Source of the DNA: Rhodocollybia butyracea
Taxonomy: Eukaryota; Basidiomycota; Agaricomycetes; Agaricales; Omphalotaceae
DNA length: 64,000 nucleotides
Assembly: GCA_015501585.1 (NCBI GenBank)
Contig: JADNRY010000112.1
Span: 124,001 to 188,000 of the forward strand
Direction: 5' to 3'
Shown here: positions 12,279 to 24,865 of the stretch, piece after piece
Numbering within the stretch: the first letter of the stretch is position 1
How the letters are laid out: the number at the start of each line of letters is the position of its first letter
The notes under the pieces: generated by a model
The model's database searches: none
The model's input: only the letters and a program-made list of their open reading frames with translations
Told to the model about the DNA's origin: nothing
Made by a program: the position numbers and the translations under genes

Positions 12279-12807
12279 TAGCTGGTACATATCTGTGATT
12301 TTTTTTTATTTATCTTGGGGCTTCATACCTGTTCTGTACCTGTCCTGTCTGTAGATCACACAAGGCTTCTATCTGGATGCTTGGTGGGGCATAACTGATA
12401 TGCAATGGGAGCCTTGCTGCGTCAATGAATAAATAAACAAAACAACCTTTGACTTACTTGGCAGAATTGCGCCACAGCTACAAAGGACATACTCACCAGA
12501 TGCTCACACCCAAAAGCAACCTCTCCTTCTGAGGTTATAGCTGCATTAGTATTGCTTATGTATGCTACTGTCACTTTAGGTTTGTGCCAGCATGAATGAA
12601 TATTAGTTCTTCAGCACCAAGTGCCAGTGCCAAAACATGCAATCCAAGCCCAGAAGACCCATGAGAACCTTGACTTGGACCTGCAAGTAATTTACACAAG
12701 TAGACCCACAGGTACCTGTGACTCAAGTCAGCACAGGTACCTGCAAGTATACTTGCAAGTATCTGGAAGAATTAAAATAAGAAAAGTAATTATATAGTAT
12801 GACAACA

Positions 12808-14010
12808 TGTTATGACCCGGATCTAAATCCTATACACCCAATCTTTTTTCTTCTGTAACCAACTATGAACACTATCATTAATACTTCTACTTAACATTTT
12901 ACATTCATTAGTTATTCAACACCATTTGGGTTAATGCTGCACACATTCTTCCAGAACACCATTAACAGTCACTGCACAGTCTGCACAGTCATGACATCAT
13001 TCTAGCTCCACAACTATGATGTCATCTTGCTACTCCACAATCATGATGTCATTTCATTGCTCCGCAGTTATGATATCACATCACTGCTCCACAGCTATGA
13101 CATCATTGCATAGCCTCTTTACATCAATGACTCAATATCAGTCATTGCACAGCCAGATATCTGAGTCAACTACGGTTCCGCATACATGACTCAATATTAG
13201 TCATTGCACAGCATTACATAGTCAGACTGACTCATCCGCAGTATTTCCGCAGTTATGACTCAAATCTAGTCATTCCGCAGCATTTCCTAACTAGTACACA
13301 TTGCACAGTATATAAGTAGTCTAGATTTACCAATGTACGTTAGACATATTATTTTTCTTAAATCCAAACCCCACTTGTTTGCTGTTATCACTTGTGTGAA
13401 TCACCAGACCAACTCATTGTATCTTGTTGAGCTATCTCCAAGCTACAATACACATTTATACATCTTGTTGAGCTAACTCCAAGTTGTATCCACTAACATT
13501 CACCTGTTGAGCTATCTCCTAGTGAATACTTCTTTAATTGCCACTTGTTGAGCTATCTCCGAGTTGCAACTTCCTATTACTTGTTGAGCTATCTCCAAGT
13601 ATTAGACATCACACTCACTATTACTTGTTGAGCTATCTCCGAGTACTAGACACCACACTCACTATTACTTGTTGAGCTATCTCTGAGTACTAGACACCAC
13701 ACTCACTACTACTTGTTGAGCCATCTCCGAGTACTAGTTCTGATTCATATTACTGCTTGTTGAGCTATCTCCGAGGGTAATCATATTATTATTTGTCGAG
13801 CTATCTCCAAATAATAACTTCTGTGAGTTTCGTATTACAAACTAGTTACTAACTTTACTTGAGCCTAGTTGTTTGAGTATATACTTTTTGCCTAGCAGTT
13901 TCAACGAACGGAAAGGCTTGCTCTATAATCTCATTAATTTCTCTTATCATTTTTACTGCTGAGTTACGTACTGTGAAGGTTTGGACGAGACTATTGATCG
14001 AGTCATAACA
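12808..14010 (+). mobile_element. Solo LTR (family 2), 1,203 bp, TSD CAACA
   Basis: It starts TGTTATGACCCGG and ends GAGTCATAACA, with matching inverted ends (TGTTATGAC/GTCATAACA). CAACA flanks it at 12803-12807 and 14011-14015. It contains several TGACTCA-like and GCACAG words (12950-13320) and a tandem array at 13420-13810. No internal region remains. Confidence 0.92.
13420..13810 (+). repeat. Tandem array of CTTGTTGAGCTATCTCC units in the LTR
   Basis: About ten copies of the 17-bp core, spaced 30-45 bp, each followed by a sequence that partly complements or echoes the preceding one (for example ACTAGACACCACACTCACTA). It lies downstream of the putative promoter in the R/U5-like part. It could be a regulatory or RNA-structure array; no function can be assigned. 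Confidence 0.8.
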
Positions 14011-14049
14011 CAACAAACAAACTGTAAATGATACAAAGTATTAGCCAAA

Positions 14050-14553
14050 CTACAATAGCTCAATCTCGGAATCTGACTCATCAGCATCAGCAACACTCTT
14101 TCCTTTCCCCTTGCGACGGCTTTTCAAATTACACAGATATGCAAGAACCTCATCAATAGGAACAAGACCAGCATCAATCCAGGAGCGTAAGACCGTTCAA
14201 CATCGCAGAGTTTCAAACTCCAAGTTATGACGTCTTTTGGGAACTTGAAGTCCACCATGCAAAAAGAGATGTTCAACAACAGTTCATGTAGCTAAAGGTT
14301 CGGAAACAAGATCAAAGAAGAAATAAAATGTAGTGCAAAAATAATCACCAGGTGCAGTAAGATAATCTAAGCCCATACGAGCAAAGGCACGTCGAGGTGT
14401 AATTTTCACACCTGGCTTGTCTAATTGGGAGGCATGATACTTGATTGGGTCTGTCTCAGCATCAACAGCACTGGTAAGAAAAGCTTCAACAATGTCCGAA
14501 GTAGCAGTATGTCCAAACTGATCAAGCTCTTTAAAGAGGCCATCAAGATCCTG
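14050..14553 (-). pseudogene. hAT transposase C-terminal relic
   Basis: Minus-strand reading gives GLDYLTAPGDYF, TVVEHLFLHGGLQVPKRRHN and TVLRSWIDAGLVP, ending ADADESDSEIELL and a TAG stop. The order resembles the hAT dimerisation region (LDYLSAP.., VER.FS.GG..VS.RR). Two in-frame TGA codons lie within it. It could be the remains of an autonomous partner for the hAT-like MITEs nearby, but the TIRs cannot be linked. Confidence 0.65.
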
Positions 14554-14589
14554 AAAATAAAATTAGAAGCAATAGTGAAATAAGAGTAC

Positions 14590-14760
14590 AACATACTATC
14601 CACAAAGGCCACAGGTACAGAACTGCTATGAAGCAGCAAGACCTCAGTTGCATACCAGGTATGTCCCACCAGGCATCCAGGTAGAACCTGGGTGTGATCT
14701 ATGGACAGGACAGGTACAGAACAGGTATGAAGCCCCAAGATCCCAGATATGTACCAGCTA
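14590..14760 (-). repeat. Satellite units (inverted)
   Basis: Inverted ~100-bp satellite units (AGGTATGAAGC, CCAGGTAGAACC) between the hAT relic and MITE B. Confidence 0.65.
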
Positions 14761-15414
14761 TAAAGATGTCCACAAGTCCGGATCCAGGTATACCCGGATC
14801 CGTTTCACAGGTACCTGTGGACCTCAAGGGGCTACCCGTGACCCGCACGGATCCGTGGGAAACAGATACCGCGATCCACAGGTGTTTTAACACGGGTACT
14901 TGCAGGTCCTTGCGGATCCCAGTCAACACAGGTACTCACAAGTAACTTGTACCTGCAAGTATTTAGTACTTATACATGTAAGGTATGAGTGTGAGATACT
15001 TGTTAGTACATAGAATAGAGCATGATGTGGGTGGAGAACAGTGGTCCTTGACTGATACAAGTCACAGGAGTTAAAGAGGGACTACATTCATCATGATTGT
15101 ATAGTACTACAGTGCATATAGCCACTTGTAACTTGCTACATGCTAGGTGGACACATGAACTACTCAGACAAGGTCCAATGCATAGAGGAGAGCATATTCC
15201 AGCCCTTATTTGAGCGGAAAAAATTTATGCTTGCCCTCCCCACAAATACTTGCAGGTACGTGCAGGTAGCTCAAATTTCCTTGGATCAATACCCGTGACC
15301 CGCACGGATCCGTGGGAAACGGATACCGGAATCCGCAGGTAGACATACCTGCGAGTATTCTCACGGTCATACCTGCAAGTACCTGCGGATAACCCGGACT
15401 CGTGGACATCTTTA
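14761..15414. mobile_element. hAT-like MITE B, copy 1 (654 bp), TSD ACCAGCTA
   Basis: It starts TAAAGATGTCCACAAGTCCG and ends with the imperfect complement CGGACTCGTGGACATCTTTA. ACCAGCTA occurs at 14753-14760 and 15415-15422. The interior has repeated GGATCC, ACCTGCAAGT and GTGGGAAAC motifs in both orientations. A second copy of the family is at 36349-36767. Confidence 0.92.
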
Positions 15415-15985
15415 ACCAGCTATGCTCCACCATGCATCCAGATAGAAACCAGGTATGGTTCACAGAGGCTAGAGGTACAGAACACTCAAAAGTTCCCATA
15501 TCAATGAGAGTACTAGGCATCCAGGTAGAACCTGGTGATCTACAGACAGGACAGGTATGGAACAGGTATGAAGCAGCAAGATCCCAGATATGTACCAGCT
15601 ATGCCCCATCAACCATTCAGGTAGAACCCAGGTTTGATGCACAGGGGCCACAGGTATGGAGCAGGTGTGAAGCAGCAAGACCCCAGTTGTGTACCAGGTA
15701 TGCCCACCAGTCATCCAGGTAGAACCCAGGTGTGATTTACAGACAGGAGTCAGGCCAGGTATGGACCAAGTATGAAACAGCAAGGTCCCAGATATGTACC
15801 ACCTATGCTCATATAGAAACCAGGTATGATCCACAAAGGCCACAGGTACAGAACTGCTATGAAGCAGCAAGACCTCAGTTGCATACCAGGTATGTCCCAC
15901 CAGGCATCCAGGTAGAACACAGGTGTGATCTATGGACAGGATAGGTATGGAACAGGTATTTTGAAGCAGGGAGATCCCAGTATGG
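15415..15985 (-). repeat. Satellite array, inverted units
   Basis: About five degenerate ~100-bp units (CAGGTATGAAGCAGCAAGA, CCAGATATGTACCAGCTATG). Confidence 0.7.
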
Positions 15986-16394
15986 CCGTAAAAGTGTGTA
16001 ATAAATCAGGCAGTGAAGTGCATCAAATGCAACAATGTTAAGACAGTCATTTGCAATTATCTTCTGGCATATCACCATGTTATCCTAGGTCTTTCCATTT
16101 GTTGCAATGTTCTCAAGTCCTGATGCACTCCAGTTCAACACAGCTGAATCGACTACACAATGTGTCATAATAGAAAAAAATAAACCTCTCAGGCCAAGTT
16201 AGTGACCTGGTCATTGGAACTGTACTAGCACTACAAAGTAGTCTCCTATACATTTGCATACATAATTTCAACTTCAGTGAAGGACTCAAAGCTTGGGTCT
16301 CAGGAGTGGCAAGTTTCATGCTCACAGTCAGCTGTGATTGGGTGTGGGTGGGGCCGGGTGGGCCCAATATGGCTACTGCAGAGCCTTTCCCTGT
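15986..16394. other. Spacer between satellite and inner repeat, no gene seen
   Basis: It begins with the GTGTGTAATAAATCAG segment shared with 10278-10326. Nothing else is recognised. Confidence 0.4.
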
Positions 16395-16765
16395 GCTTGG
16401 ATTGCATGTTTTGGCACTGGCACTTGGTGCTGAAGAACTAATATTCATTCATGCTGGCACAAACCTAAAGTGACAGTAGCATACATAAGCAATACTAATG
16501 CAGCTATAACCTCAGAAGGAGAGGTTGCTTTTGGGTGTGAGCATCTGGTGAGTATGTCCTTTGTAGCTGTGGCGCAATTCTGCCAAGTAAGTCAAAGGTT
16601 GTTTTGTTTATTTATTCATTGACGCAGCAAGGCTCCCATTGCATATCAGTTATGCCCCACCAAGCATCCAGATAGAAGCCTTGTGTGATCTACAGACAGG
16701 ACAGGTACAGAACAGGTATGAAGCCCCAAGATAAATAAAAAAAAATCACAGATATGTACCAGCTA

Positions 16766-17224
16766 TGAATGGAGGTAAGTTTGACCAGAGGGGAAAATAC
16801 CTTGTCAAAGTCTGAGCTAGGCATCTGGGAGAAACGTTGAGCAACTAAGCATGTCTTAAAGACAAGCTTGGAGCCAATAGCACAGCGACCTTTAGGCAAA
16901 TTGTCAATAAACTCAAAAGTTCCCATATCAATGAGAGACTTGAGCTCTATGTCTACAGCCTTCAGCCAAGAGGCCAAGTTAGGACCACGGAGTGCTTCCT
17001 GAAGAGTGCGGGGCTCTGAGGCTCCCTGAGCATGGACAGTGGCCATGAAGGCCATGGCGACACCTTCTGCAACATCTGGTCTATTGCCTGGCGCAGCTTC
17101 TGGAGGATCTGGGGCAATGTCAGGTTCTTCACAGAAGCAGGCAGGTATCTGTACCTGTGGTCTGGTCTATTGCCTGGTGCAGCTTCTGGAGGATCTGGGG
17201 CAATGTCAGGTTCTTCACAGAAGC
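16766..17224 (-). pseudogene. Copia RT fragment, mirror copy
   Basis: Inverted duplicate of 11820-12278 in the inner repeat. A further 30-bp scrap of the same coding region (LIDMGTFE on the minus strand) lies at about 15479-15509. Confidence 0.85.
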
Positions 17225-17423
17225 AGGCAGGTATCTGTACCTGTGGCCTTATCTGGTTTCTACCAGGATGCATGGTGGAGCATAGTTGGTACATATTGGG
17301 GATGTTGCTGTTTCATACCTGGTTGGTACCTATCCTTACTCTTGTCCGTAAATCACATGTGGGTTCTACCTGGATGGCTGGTGGGGCATACCTGGTACAC
17401 AACTGGGGTCTTGTTGCTTCATA

Positions 17424-18028
17424 TAGTGATGTGCGGGCCAGGCCTCAAAGCCCTTGAGCCCTCCGAGCCCGGCCCTACTGAGCCCCAGCCTGACCTGACC
17501 TTGGCAAGGCTCAAGCAGGGCTCAAGGCCGGGCTGAAGATTTGTCTGAGCCCGAGGCCGGGGCTTGAGCCGAGGCCTTCAGCACTGGGATTAATGAGTGA
17601 ATTTAGAGATTATCTCGCCCAAGATAGGACACAAACCTTCTAGGTTCTATTGATCCTGGGTCTATTTGACTATTCTAGCCATACATGGGCTCAAACTAGA
17701 TAATCACAAGTGTATATTGGATTTTGATGTAACAGATGCCACTTTGTGTGACCATCCGTGAGCTTATATTGCCATGGTTGTAAGGTGTACGACTCTAGTG
17801 GTATATTTGCGAGTGAATTACTCACTAATATTCACCACAATGTACTTGTTTTTGACTGATACATCAACGAAAAGGACAAAGCATTGAGCCGCGGCCTGAG
17901 CCTGAGCCCAGCCCTGGCCGGCCTTGGCCCTGTGGGAAGGCCGGGCTCAGGATTTTTGTCAGCCCTGGCCGGGGCTGAGTGGGCCTTGGCCGCGGCTCCT
18001 GAGCCCGGCCCCAACCCGCACATCACTA
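17424..18028. mobile_element. hAT-like MITE A, mirror copy
   Basis: Inverted copy within the inner repeat, flanked by GCTTCATA at 17416-17423 and 18029-18036. It is part of the duplicated arm, so not an independent insertion. Confidence 0.9.
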
Positions 18029-18121
18029 GCTTCATACCTGTTCTGTACCTGTCCTGTCCATGGATCACACCTGCTTCATACCTGTTCCATACCTGTGGCC
18101 TCTGTGCATCATACCTGAGTT

Positions 18122-21100
18122 CTATCTGGATGCATGGTGGAGCATAACTTGTACATATCTGGGATCTTCCTGCTTTTGCTCATTTTCCATTTCACGTGCA
18201 TCTCTTCCATCTCTTCCATCACGCCCATCATGCCCATCCCTTCCATAGCCATAATAACCTCCTGGGGGTCCTCCTGGGGGTCCATCAGGAGGTCCATTAT
18301 ATTGACCTCCTCCTTCCCCTCCATTATGATTTTCCCCATTCTCGAAATTATTATGGTCCGGTAAGTGACCCTCTCGGTTCTGGCCCTCATCCCCTGAATC
18401 TCCATAGTTCCCACTTGGAGGATCATTGGGTTGATCAGGAGGTCCACCATCACCACTACTTTGCATCATTTGAGTGTTTCTCACAATGTTTTTTCCTTTG
18501 CCAGGAATATTAGGATAACTACTCCTAAATTGTAGTGTTGATGGCCCAGGTCCAGCTTGAGCATTGAGGTAAGGGTTGACCCCTAGGGGCGCTCTTGGCA
18601 TTCTCCCACCATACCCAACATAAGTGGAATTAAATTCCGCCTCTGTTGTTCCTATCTCTTCTTCCCATGACTCACCTTCTTGACCTACAGCTCTTGTATC
18701 ATTAAATTGGGATCTGTTCCTACTGCTGGTTACTCCTGAGGTCTGCATATTTCCCATACTTCCATGGTTATGTGGACTGGGCTGTCCCAGAAATTCTGGA
18801 GATGCATACTCTGCAGTGCCTGGCCCACGAGGTGGTGGGGGCGGTGGATTAATTCCACTTGGCTCCAGTACAGGTTGCCGGGAATTTCCAGCGGCCACCA
18901 ACCTTCGTGTACCATTCCCATCAATTTCCACATTGACATTTGGTGTGAGACCATAAGTATGGGCCCTTCCCCTTCTATCTGAAGAGTTAGAAGCTGACAT
19001 ATAATCAGTCTCATTAGGTGGGGGCGGAGGGGGTGGTGGAACAATCCCTGCTGTCTGTAATTCATTTTGATGAATTTGATTTGAGACAGGGACATGGTTA
19101 CTCCTTCCCCTACGCCTATCAGCAGAAGATTCGGAGGTCAAGGAAAATCCATCATTAGGGGGAGGTGGTGTGCCGCCTCCTCCTTCCCTTGCATTTCCCC
19201 AACTTTGATGAAGGGGTCTTGTACCAATACCTTGCCAACTAGATGCAGGAGTACTTATGGCACTTTGAGGTGGGACTCTGGGTGGTGTATGACCACCATT
19301 TCTTCCTCCCCCTCTTCTAGCACTATTATTCATCCACATTCCACTTCTATCAACATATTGATGTCCCCCTTGCCTTAGAATTCCTCTTTCTGGGGGATCA
19401 CCAACAGCCCATTGAGCCTCGGCATCACGCCTCTGCCACTCATTGAGTTGTTGTACTCTCCCAGCTGAACTTAAATCTGAGGCTGGTTGGGTTTCCTGTT
19501 GCTCATAGCGTGGGACTGGATCCACAATAGCATAAGGAGTGTTACCATGAGTATCTTGTTCTCTTGTCTCAAGGTCATGATACCTGGGTACAAGCACTAC
19601 TGGAACATTCATACTTACCCCTTGTGATGGTCCAATAATGGAATTTGAGTGAGAACTAAATGGTTCCCCAGTGGAGTGAGATGTCATGGAGTCAGAAGAT
19701 ATTACTATAGGAGCCCTATTAAATGGGGTTGGGAAGTGAGCAGCTACATTCCTGCCCCTTCCTATTCCACTTGTGTTTTGGGTCCCTAGTACTCTTCTAT
19801 TCTGAGGTTCCACTACAACTACTTCCCTAGATTCCCTATTCTCAGTTCTCCTATCATTTGAGTGCATACAAGAATCTGAAAAAGTGACAGTGTGCGCCGG
19901 GAATCTGCGGTCTGGGTTTGCCAAGTATGATTCGAGAATATCACTTACCGCTAATTGTACGGATTCAAGATTTTCTGCGGATTGATGTACACGATCCGGA
20001 TTTCCGAAATAGGTACCTAAGATTTCACTTACTGCTGTACATACCGAATCAGATCCAGTACTTCTCCTTATTATAGGATATACTATCTTGTCAATTCCTG
20101 TACTTACAGACTCTGACCTAGGTTGCTCAGATAAGGGGGGATTTAGTACAGGTTGAACCTGTTGTGAACGGCTACCCCCGGAACTAGAATGAGAATTTGT
20201 CCTTGGGCTACCTGGTAGCTCATAAAACCCTCGTAATTCAGGGCGGTTAGCATATTCCGTAAGTCTTATAACCTCATCCCTAATTCCCCTCCTTTCTAAT
20301 GCTAATGCAACTTCAGAGTCTAAGTTGTTGGGATTTGCAGTGGTGATTAATAAAAATCTACGGATCCACCCTTCTACTGAATCGTCACCATTCTGTGATG
20401 ATATTCCAATTCAATAAAGTAATTCCCTACAACTTTCACCTAAAGCAACTAACTGATCTCGATGAACCCGTGCAATTTCAACTTGGTCACTACTCTGTAC
20501 AGATGCCCTTCTATGGTAATTTGGTGGAGGTGTCTGATAATTTGTCCAACTATTCCCTTGCATTGCATGCGTAGGAGCAGGTTGAGTTAAAATCGACGGT
20601 CCAATTACTGTAGCAGGTTCTGTTGATGGTACCGTTAAAACTTGGGGTATATTTTCTCTGTTAGTTACTTGTGGGTGTGGTGTTCTTAATGGACTTTCGC
20701 CCACAATAACTCTAAACTGATCGCGATACCGTGTGAATCGGTTTGAAGGAGTTTCCGGAGTTTCCTGCCTCCTCATAGTGGGTCCCACTATTGAGTTAAG
20801 AGACAGAAAATGTTCTGAGTCTCCTGTTCGACTTGGTAATGGAGTCACGGACTGTTGTTCAGCTGATGTGTGATAAAATAAATTTGGGCTACCGCTGTGC
20901 TCTGGTAGCTCACCATACCCTTCCAACTCTTCTGTCAATCTATCCAATCTACTTGGACCCATATCCAACGGTGATCTTGGACCATGAGTGCTAGCATAAT
21001 GCCATCCCTCAGTTGCCAAGTTAGTTGTTGGTCTCACAGGTGAAGGTGTCCAATTAGACTGCATTGGATTATTAGGACGAGCCACAGGGGTAGATGCGGG

Positions 21101-21337
21101 ACGTCTCGGAACATGTGACGGAGTATTTGGGTATACATTACCGGGCATAGCACCTAGTGTTCTTCCTCCCTCTGGAAAAGAAGGTTGACTGGGTGCTTGG
21201 TTAGAATTGTTAATAGAATTACTATCATTTGCCATAAGACGATTTGAACCAGGGGTACGAGTGTAAAAAGAAGCTTGGGTATCTGTGGTATTTCGCTCGT
21301 TAGTAGTACTCGCACCAGTAACAGTTCTAGTAGACAT
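18122..21337 (-). pseudogene. LTR-retrotransposon gag-like polyprotein, one in-frame stop, truncated
   Basis: A 1,071-codon minus-strand frame starts MSTRTVTGAS, 31 bp inside the family-1 5' LTR. It is interrupted once by TGA at 20411-20413 (CRELLY*IGISSQ), after which the same frame is open to 18122. It is very rich in Pro, Ser, Asn, Gly and Arg, with poly-Pro runs such as PPPPPPPP and a Gly-rich tail ending GRDGRDGRDAREME. The last residues (from about 18175) are satellite sequence, because the element is cut by the inner inverted repeat. No zinc knuckle, protease or pol is left. The position directly after the LTR argues for gag; no domain proves it. Confidence 0.6.
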
Positions 21338-21367
21338 TTTCTAGTCACAGCTTTAGTCTCTATATTA

Positions 21368-21999
21368 TGTCAAGTCTCGAACAAAGAGGCTTGTTAACCA
21401 GTCGTATTTAGCTAATACTTCCGATCTAACAGATTCGGGGGCTGCTCGGTAGATAATGCTTACAAGAACCTAAATGTTACGGTGTTTTGGGGGTATCTTT
21501 GTATAGAGTTGGTGTGCACTATACGGGTATTGGTGACAATAAGTGTCGGGAATACGTACCTTCAATATCCTTGATATTAAAGTGAGTCTTGCTGTATTCA
21601 CTCAGTAGATAATTCCTCAGGTGTTGTTCACACAAAGAATCGAGATAACAAGTGTAATTCTTGTAGGTACTGGGTTACAAAATATAGAGACTAAAGAAAA
21701 AGGGTGTATGGGTAATTCCCCCCCTTTTATAGTCTTTTACATGGGAAATCATTAAGTAATTAAATATATAGTACATGTGTTAGCCTCAAGGCAAACCATG
21801 GTTTGCATGAGTAAGCCATTCTAAATAAGTACAGCCTCAATGACTCAATGTAACTCATTTGAATATACCCGCATGTTCCAGCAAGTCATAGTCACATGAT
21901 CAGCAGGTCTTGTCATTCCGAGTCATTTTGAGTGCCAAGTAATAATAGTTATGATTTTAATATGACCAGGAGATGTGCTAGGTTGTTCAATACCTTACA
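21368..21999 (-). mobile_element. 5' LTR (family 1) of the truncated retrotransposon
   Basis: 632 bp, inverted copy of 8585-9215. The outer flank GCTTG (22000-22004) is the complement of the CAAGC target duplication seen around the solo LTR in the left arm. The inner side continues straight into gag. Confidence 0.9.
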
Positions 22000-22749
22000 G
22001 CTTGTCCCTTGCCTGTCAAGGCTCTTGAGGATTCCCTCGGTATCCTAGGCAAGCCTAGGCTTGCCCAGGTTTATGCAGGTTTGCCCAGGTTCCATGCTAT
22101 TGGCTGGACAGGCCCGATGTCACAACAAAACATGGCAGATCCAAGTTCCACGTCAGATCTGATCAATTGATCAATTGGGTGCTCCTGATGCAAGAAGGGC
22201 ACTTTGCTGTCAAACAAAGAATAATTTTGCCGGAGTTTTGGTGCAGATCTCAGCCAATAGAACAAACAGCATCCTAAAATGTTTACTATTAAACAATTGC
22301 AACTTCTCTGAGCTGTTTTCCAACAACAGTGTGAGTGCTGGGAAGTCGCCGTGTTGCCACGTCACATACCAGCTTTGGTCATCCATTTGATTGGTCCAAA
22401 TCAGGTGAGAACTGATCAACAACTGGCAAACCTGCAGCACACAGAGGTGGCCACTTTATGTGCATTCTTCACTTGTACCCTCATATACTCAACTTAATTC
22501 AAAAAAATGATTCTAAGCATGTTTCATGTTTTATACCTGTTGGCTGAAAGAGATACAAACATTGCCATCGACAAGGAACTCAAACAATAGGGTAGAATTT
22601 ACTATCAATTTGGAAATTGATCCATAAGTTGATACGCACTAGTCGCAGTTGGGCGCTCCGCACTCAGGTAGGTGCCATAAAATCCCAAACTGATAACTCT
22701 ATTTATGTTTCGGTTGCCTGATCACATCAACCCGGGAAATGGCAGGGCT

Positions 22750-24116
22750 GGACCAATCCACAACCCACCAGTCATGTTACACCAAGTGCCAGATATGTAC
22801 CAAATACACAGTTACACAGATATGCACCCAGTATAAAACACTGAGGGTACAAATAGGAGTAACAGGTATGTATCACTGAGGCTACTTATAAGTACCAGTC
22901 ATGTTTCAGTACTGTATAATTATGACCGGATGCCGCATAATGCATAACGGGACCCCCAAGCATGGGGCATTTTGCAATCCGTAATGCATAACAGGAGGGT
23001 CTGAGCATGGTATTTCTCAAAATGTCACAAATTTTCGCGGCGGGCCTTTGGCCCACCTATTTATTTGTAAGGATGGACACAACTCCTGGTTAGATTCTGG
23101 TACCTGCGGGAAACACCCATGGGAATACCTGGAAACCTGTAACCCACGGGTGCCAACAATCATGTATGCACCTATCAAGGGAGTACAAGACGTACATAAT
23201 TGTGGCCTCAGTGTTACATACATGGTGCCTATCTGTATCCTTAGTGACATATATTCAGTACATATCTGGTGCCTTGGTGTAATGGAACAGGTACCTATTT
23301 GTACCCTCCGTGTTTTATACTGGGTGCATATCTTGGGTCTTGATGGAGTGTATCTGGTACATATCTGGCGCTTGGTGTAACATGACTGATATCTATCTGT
23401 AGCCTTGGTGGACCATTTCTGATACATATCTGGTGCCTTGGTGAAACATGACCAGTACTTATGAGTAGCCTCAGTGATACATACCTGTTACTCATCTGTA
23501 CCCAATATTGTCCTGCAAGGCTCTAGATAGGCACCAAGCATAGAACATGGAGGCTGTCGATAGGTACCAGTTCAGATGGTGCAAGATATGCAGGTACTGT
23601 ATATGATCCACTCGGCTACTTCTAGGTAGTATCAAGGCACCAGATATGTACTGAATATATTCCACCAAGGCTACAGCTAGGCACCAGGTATGTGACAACA
23701 AGGCAACATGCATGTACTGGATATGTTCTACCAAGGCACCAGATAGCCACCAGCCTGAGGGTACTCATAGGTACCAGTTATGTTACACCAAGGCACCAGA
23801 TATGTACCAGATATGCCCCACCACGGCTCCAGATACACACCAGGTATACAGCACTACAGCAACAAATAGGTATCAGTCATGTTACACCAAGGCACCAGAT
23901 ATGTACTGGATACATTCCACCAAGGCTACAGATAGGCACCAAATATGTACCAGTCAAATTACACCAAGGCAACATACATGTACTGGATATGTTCCACCAA
24001 AGCACTATACACTGCTGTGGCTATACACATGTGTGAGATATGCTCCACCATGGCTACAGATGGCCACCAGATATGCAATATCCAGGCTAACACTAGATAC
24101 CAGATTATACTCCAGC
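22750..24116. repeat. Mirror of the satellite block in right arm
   Basis: Inverted copy of 6470-7835. All ORFs in this interval are repeats of those in the left arm and are not considered genes. Confidence 0.75.
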
Positions 24117-24865
24117 AATGTGCACAACTTAACATTTCTTCAACATTATTTCTTTGTTTTGTATAAATTTTACAAAAATTTATTTGGTATCACTTTGCTA
24201 CACCTTTTGCATACTTCGCACACTCTTTCTATATCATTGCCCACAATTGTTTGCATAAATCATTGTCACATTCATGTACTTTTTAACATAATTCTATCAT
24301 ATAATTGACAACTCATATATCCCCCATGTTGCCACATCATTAGACCCCAACTTGCAACTCAGAAATCAATAACATCCACACTTGTCCTTTGTACATTTTC
24401 TGTCAGTTCATCCAAATCTGCTAAAGTAATGATGAATATATAGATCAGTGCAGATGTCAAAGTTATCATAGTTTCCTCATTATTTATTGTGTTTAAACCC
24501 CATGTTTTTTTAATAATGCAGTACCCTCATTGTGAACAGATAGTAAATGTGTATGATATAATAGGTATAATAGTTTACAGATGTATTCCCTGTATGTGGT
24601 AATGATTACAGTGAAATTATGCTAATCACATACATCATAGCTTCCCCACATTTATACCAAAACTTGCCACATTTACAATGGATTAACAGTGATATTAACC
24701 ATTCATATGTTCATTATAGTTTCATTGTTCATAAAACAGCTTACATGAGCCTGTGTTGACATAACTTTAACATTTATCTTTAGCATATTTTCAAAATGTA
24801 ATCACCAGCTCTTGTGATTAATTATGAAGATGCATTTGAATAATTTGAGTATTAATTGTGCTCAT

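Larger units (their letters stand above)
10869..12649 (+). repeat. Inner inverted repeat, left arm (1,781 bp)
   Basis: The reverse complement equals 16395-18175, with paired coordinates summing to 29044. The axis (about 14522) is therefore 770 bp left of the outer palindrome's axis (about 15293). The arm contains satellite, a hAT-like MITE, a copia RT fragment and unique sequence to 12649. Confidence 0.93.
16395..18175 (-). repeat. Inner inverted repeat, right arm (1,781 bp)
   Basis: Mirror of 10869-12649. Its outer end at 18175 is exactly where the retrotransposon gag coming from the right is cut off. Confidence 0.93.
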
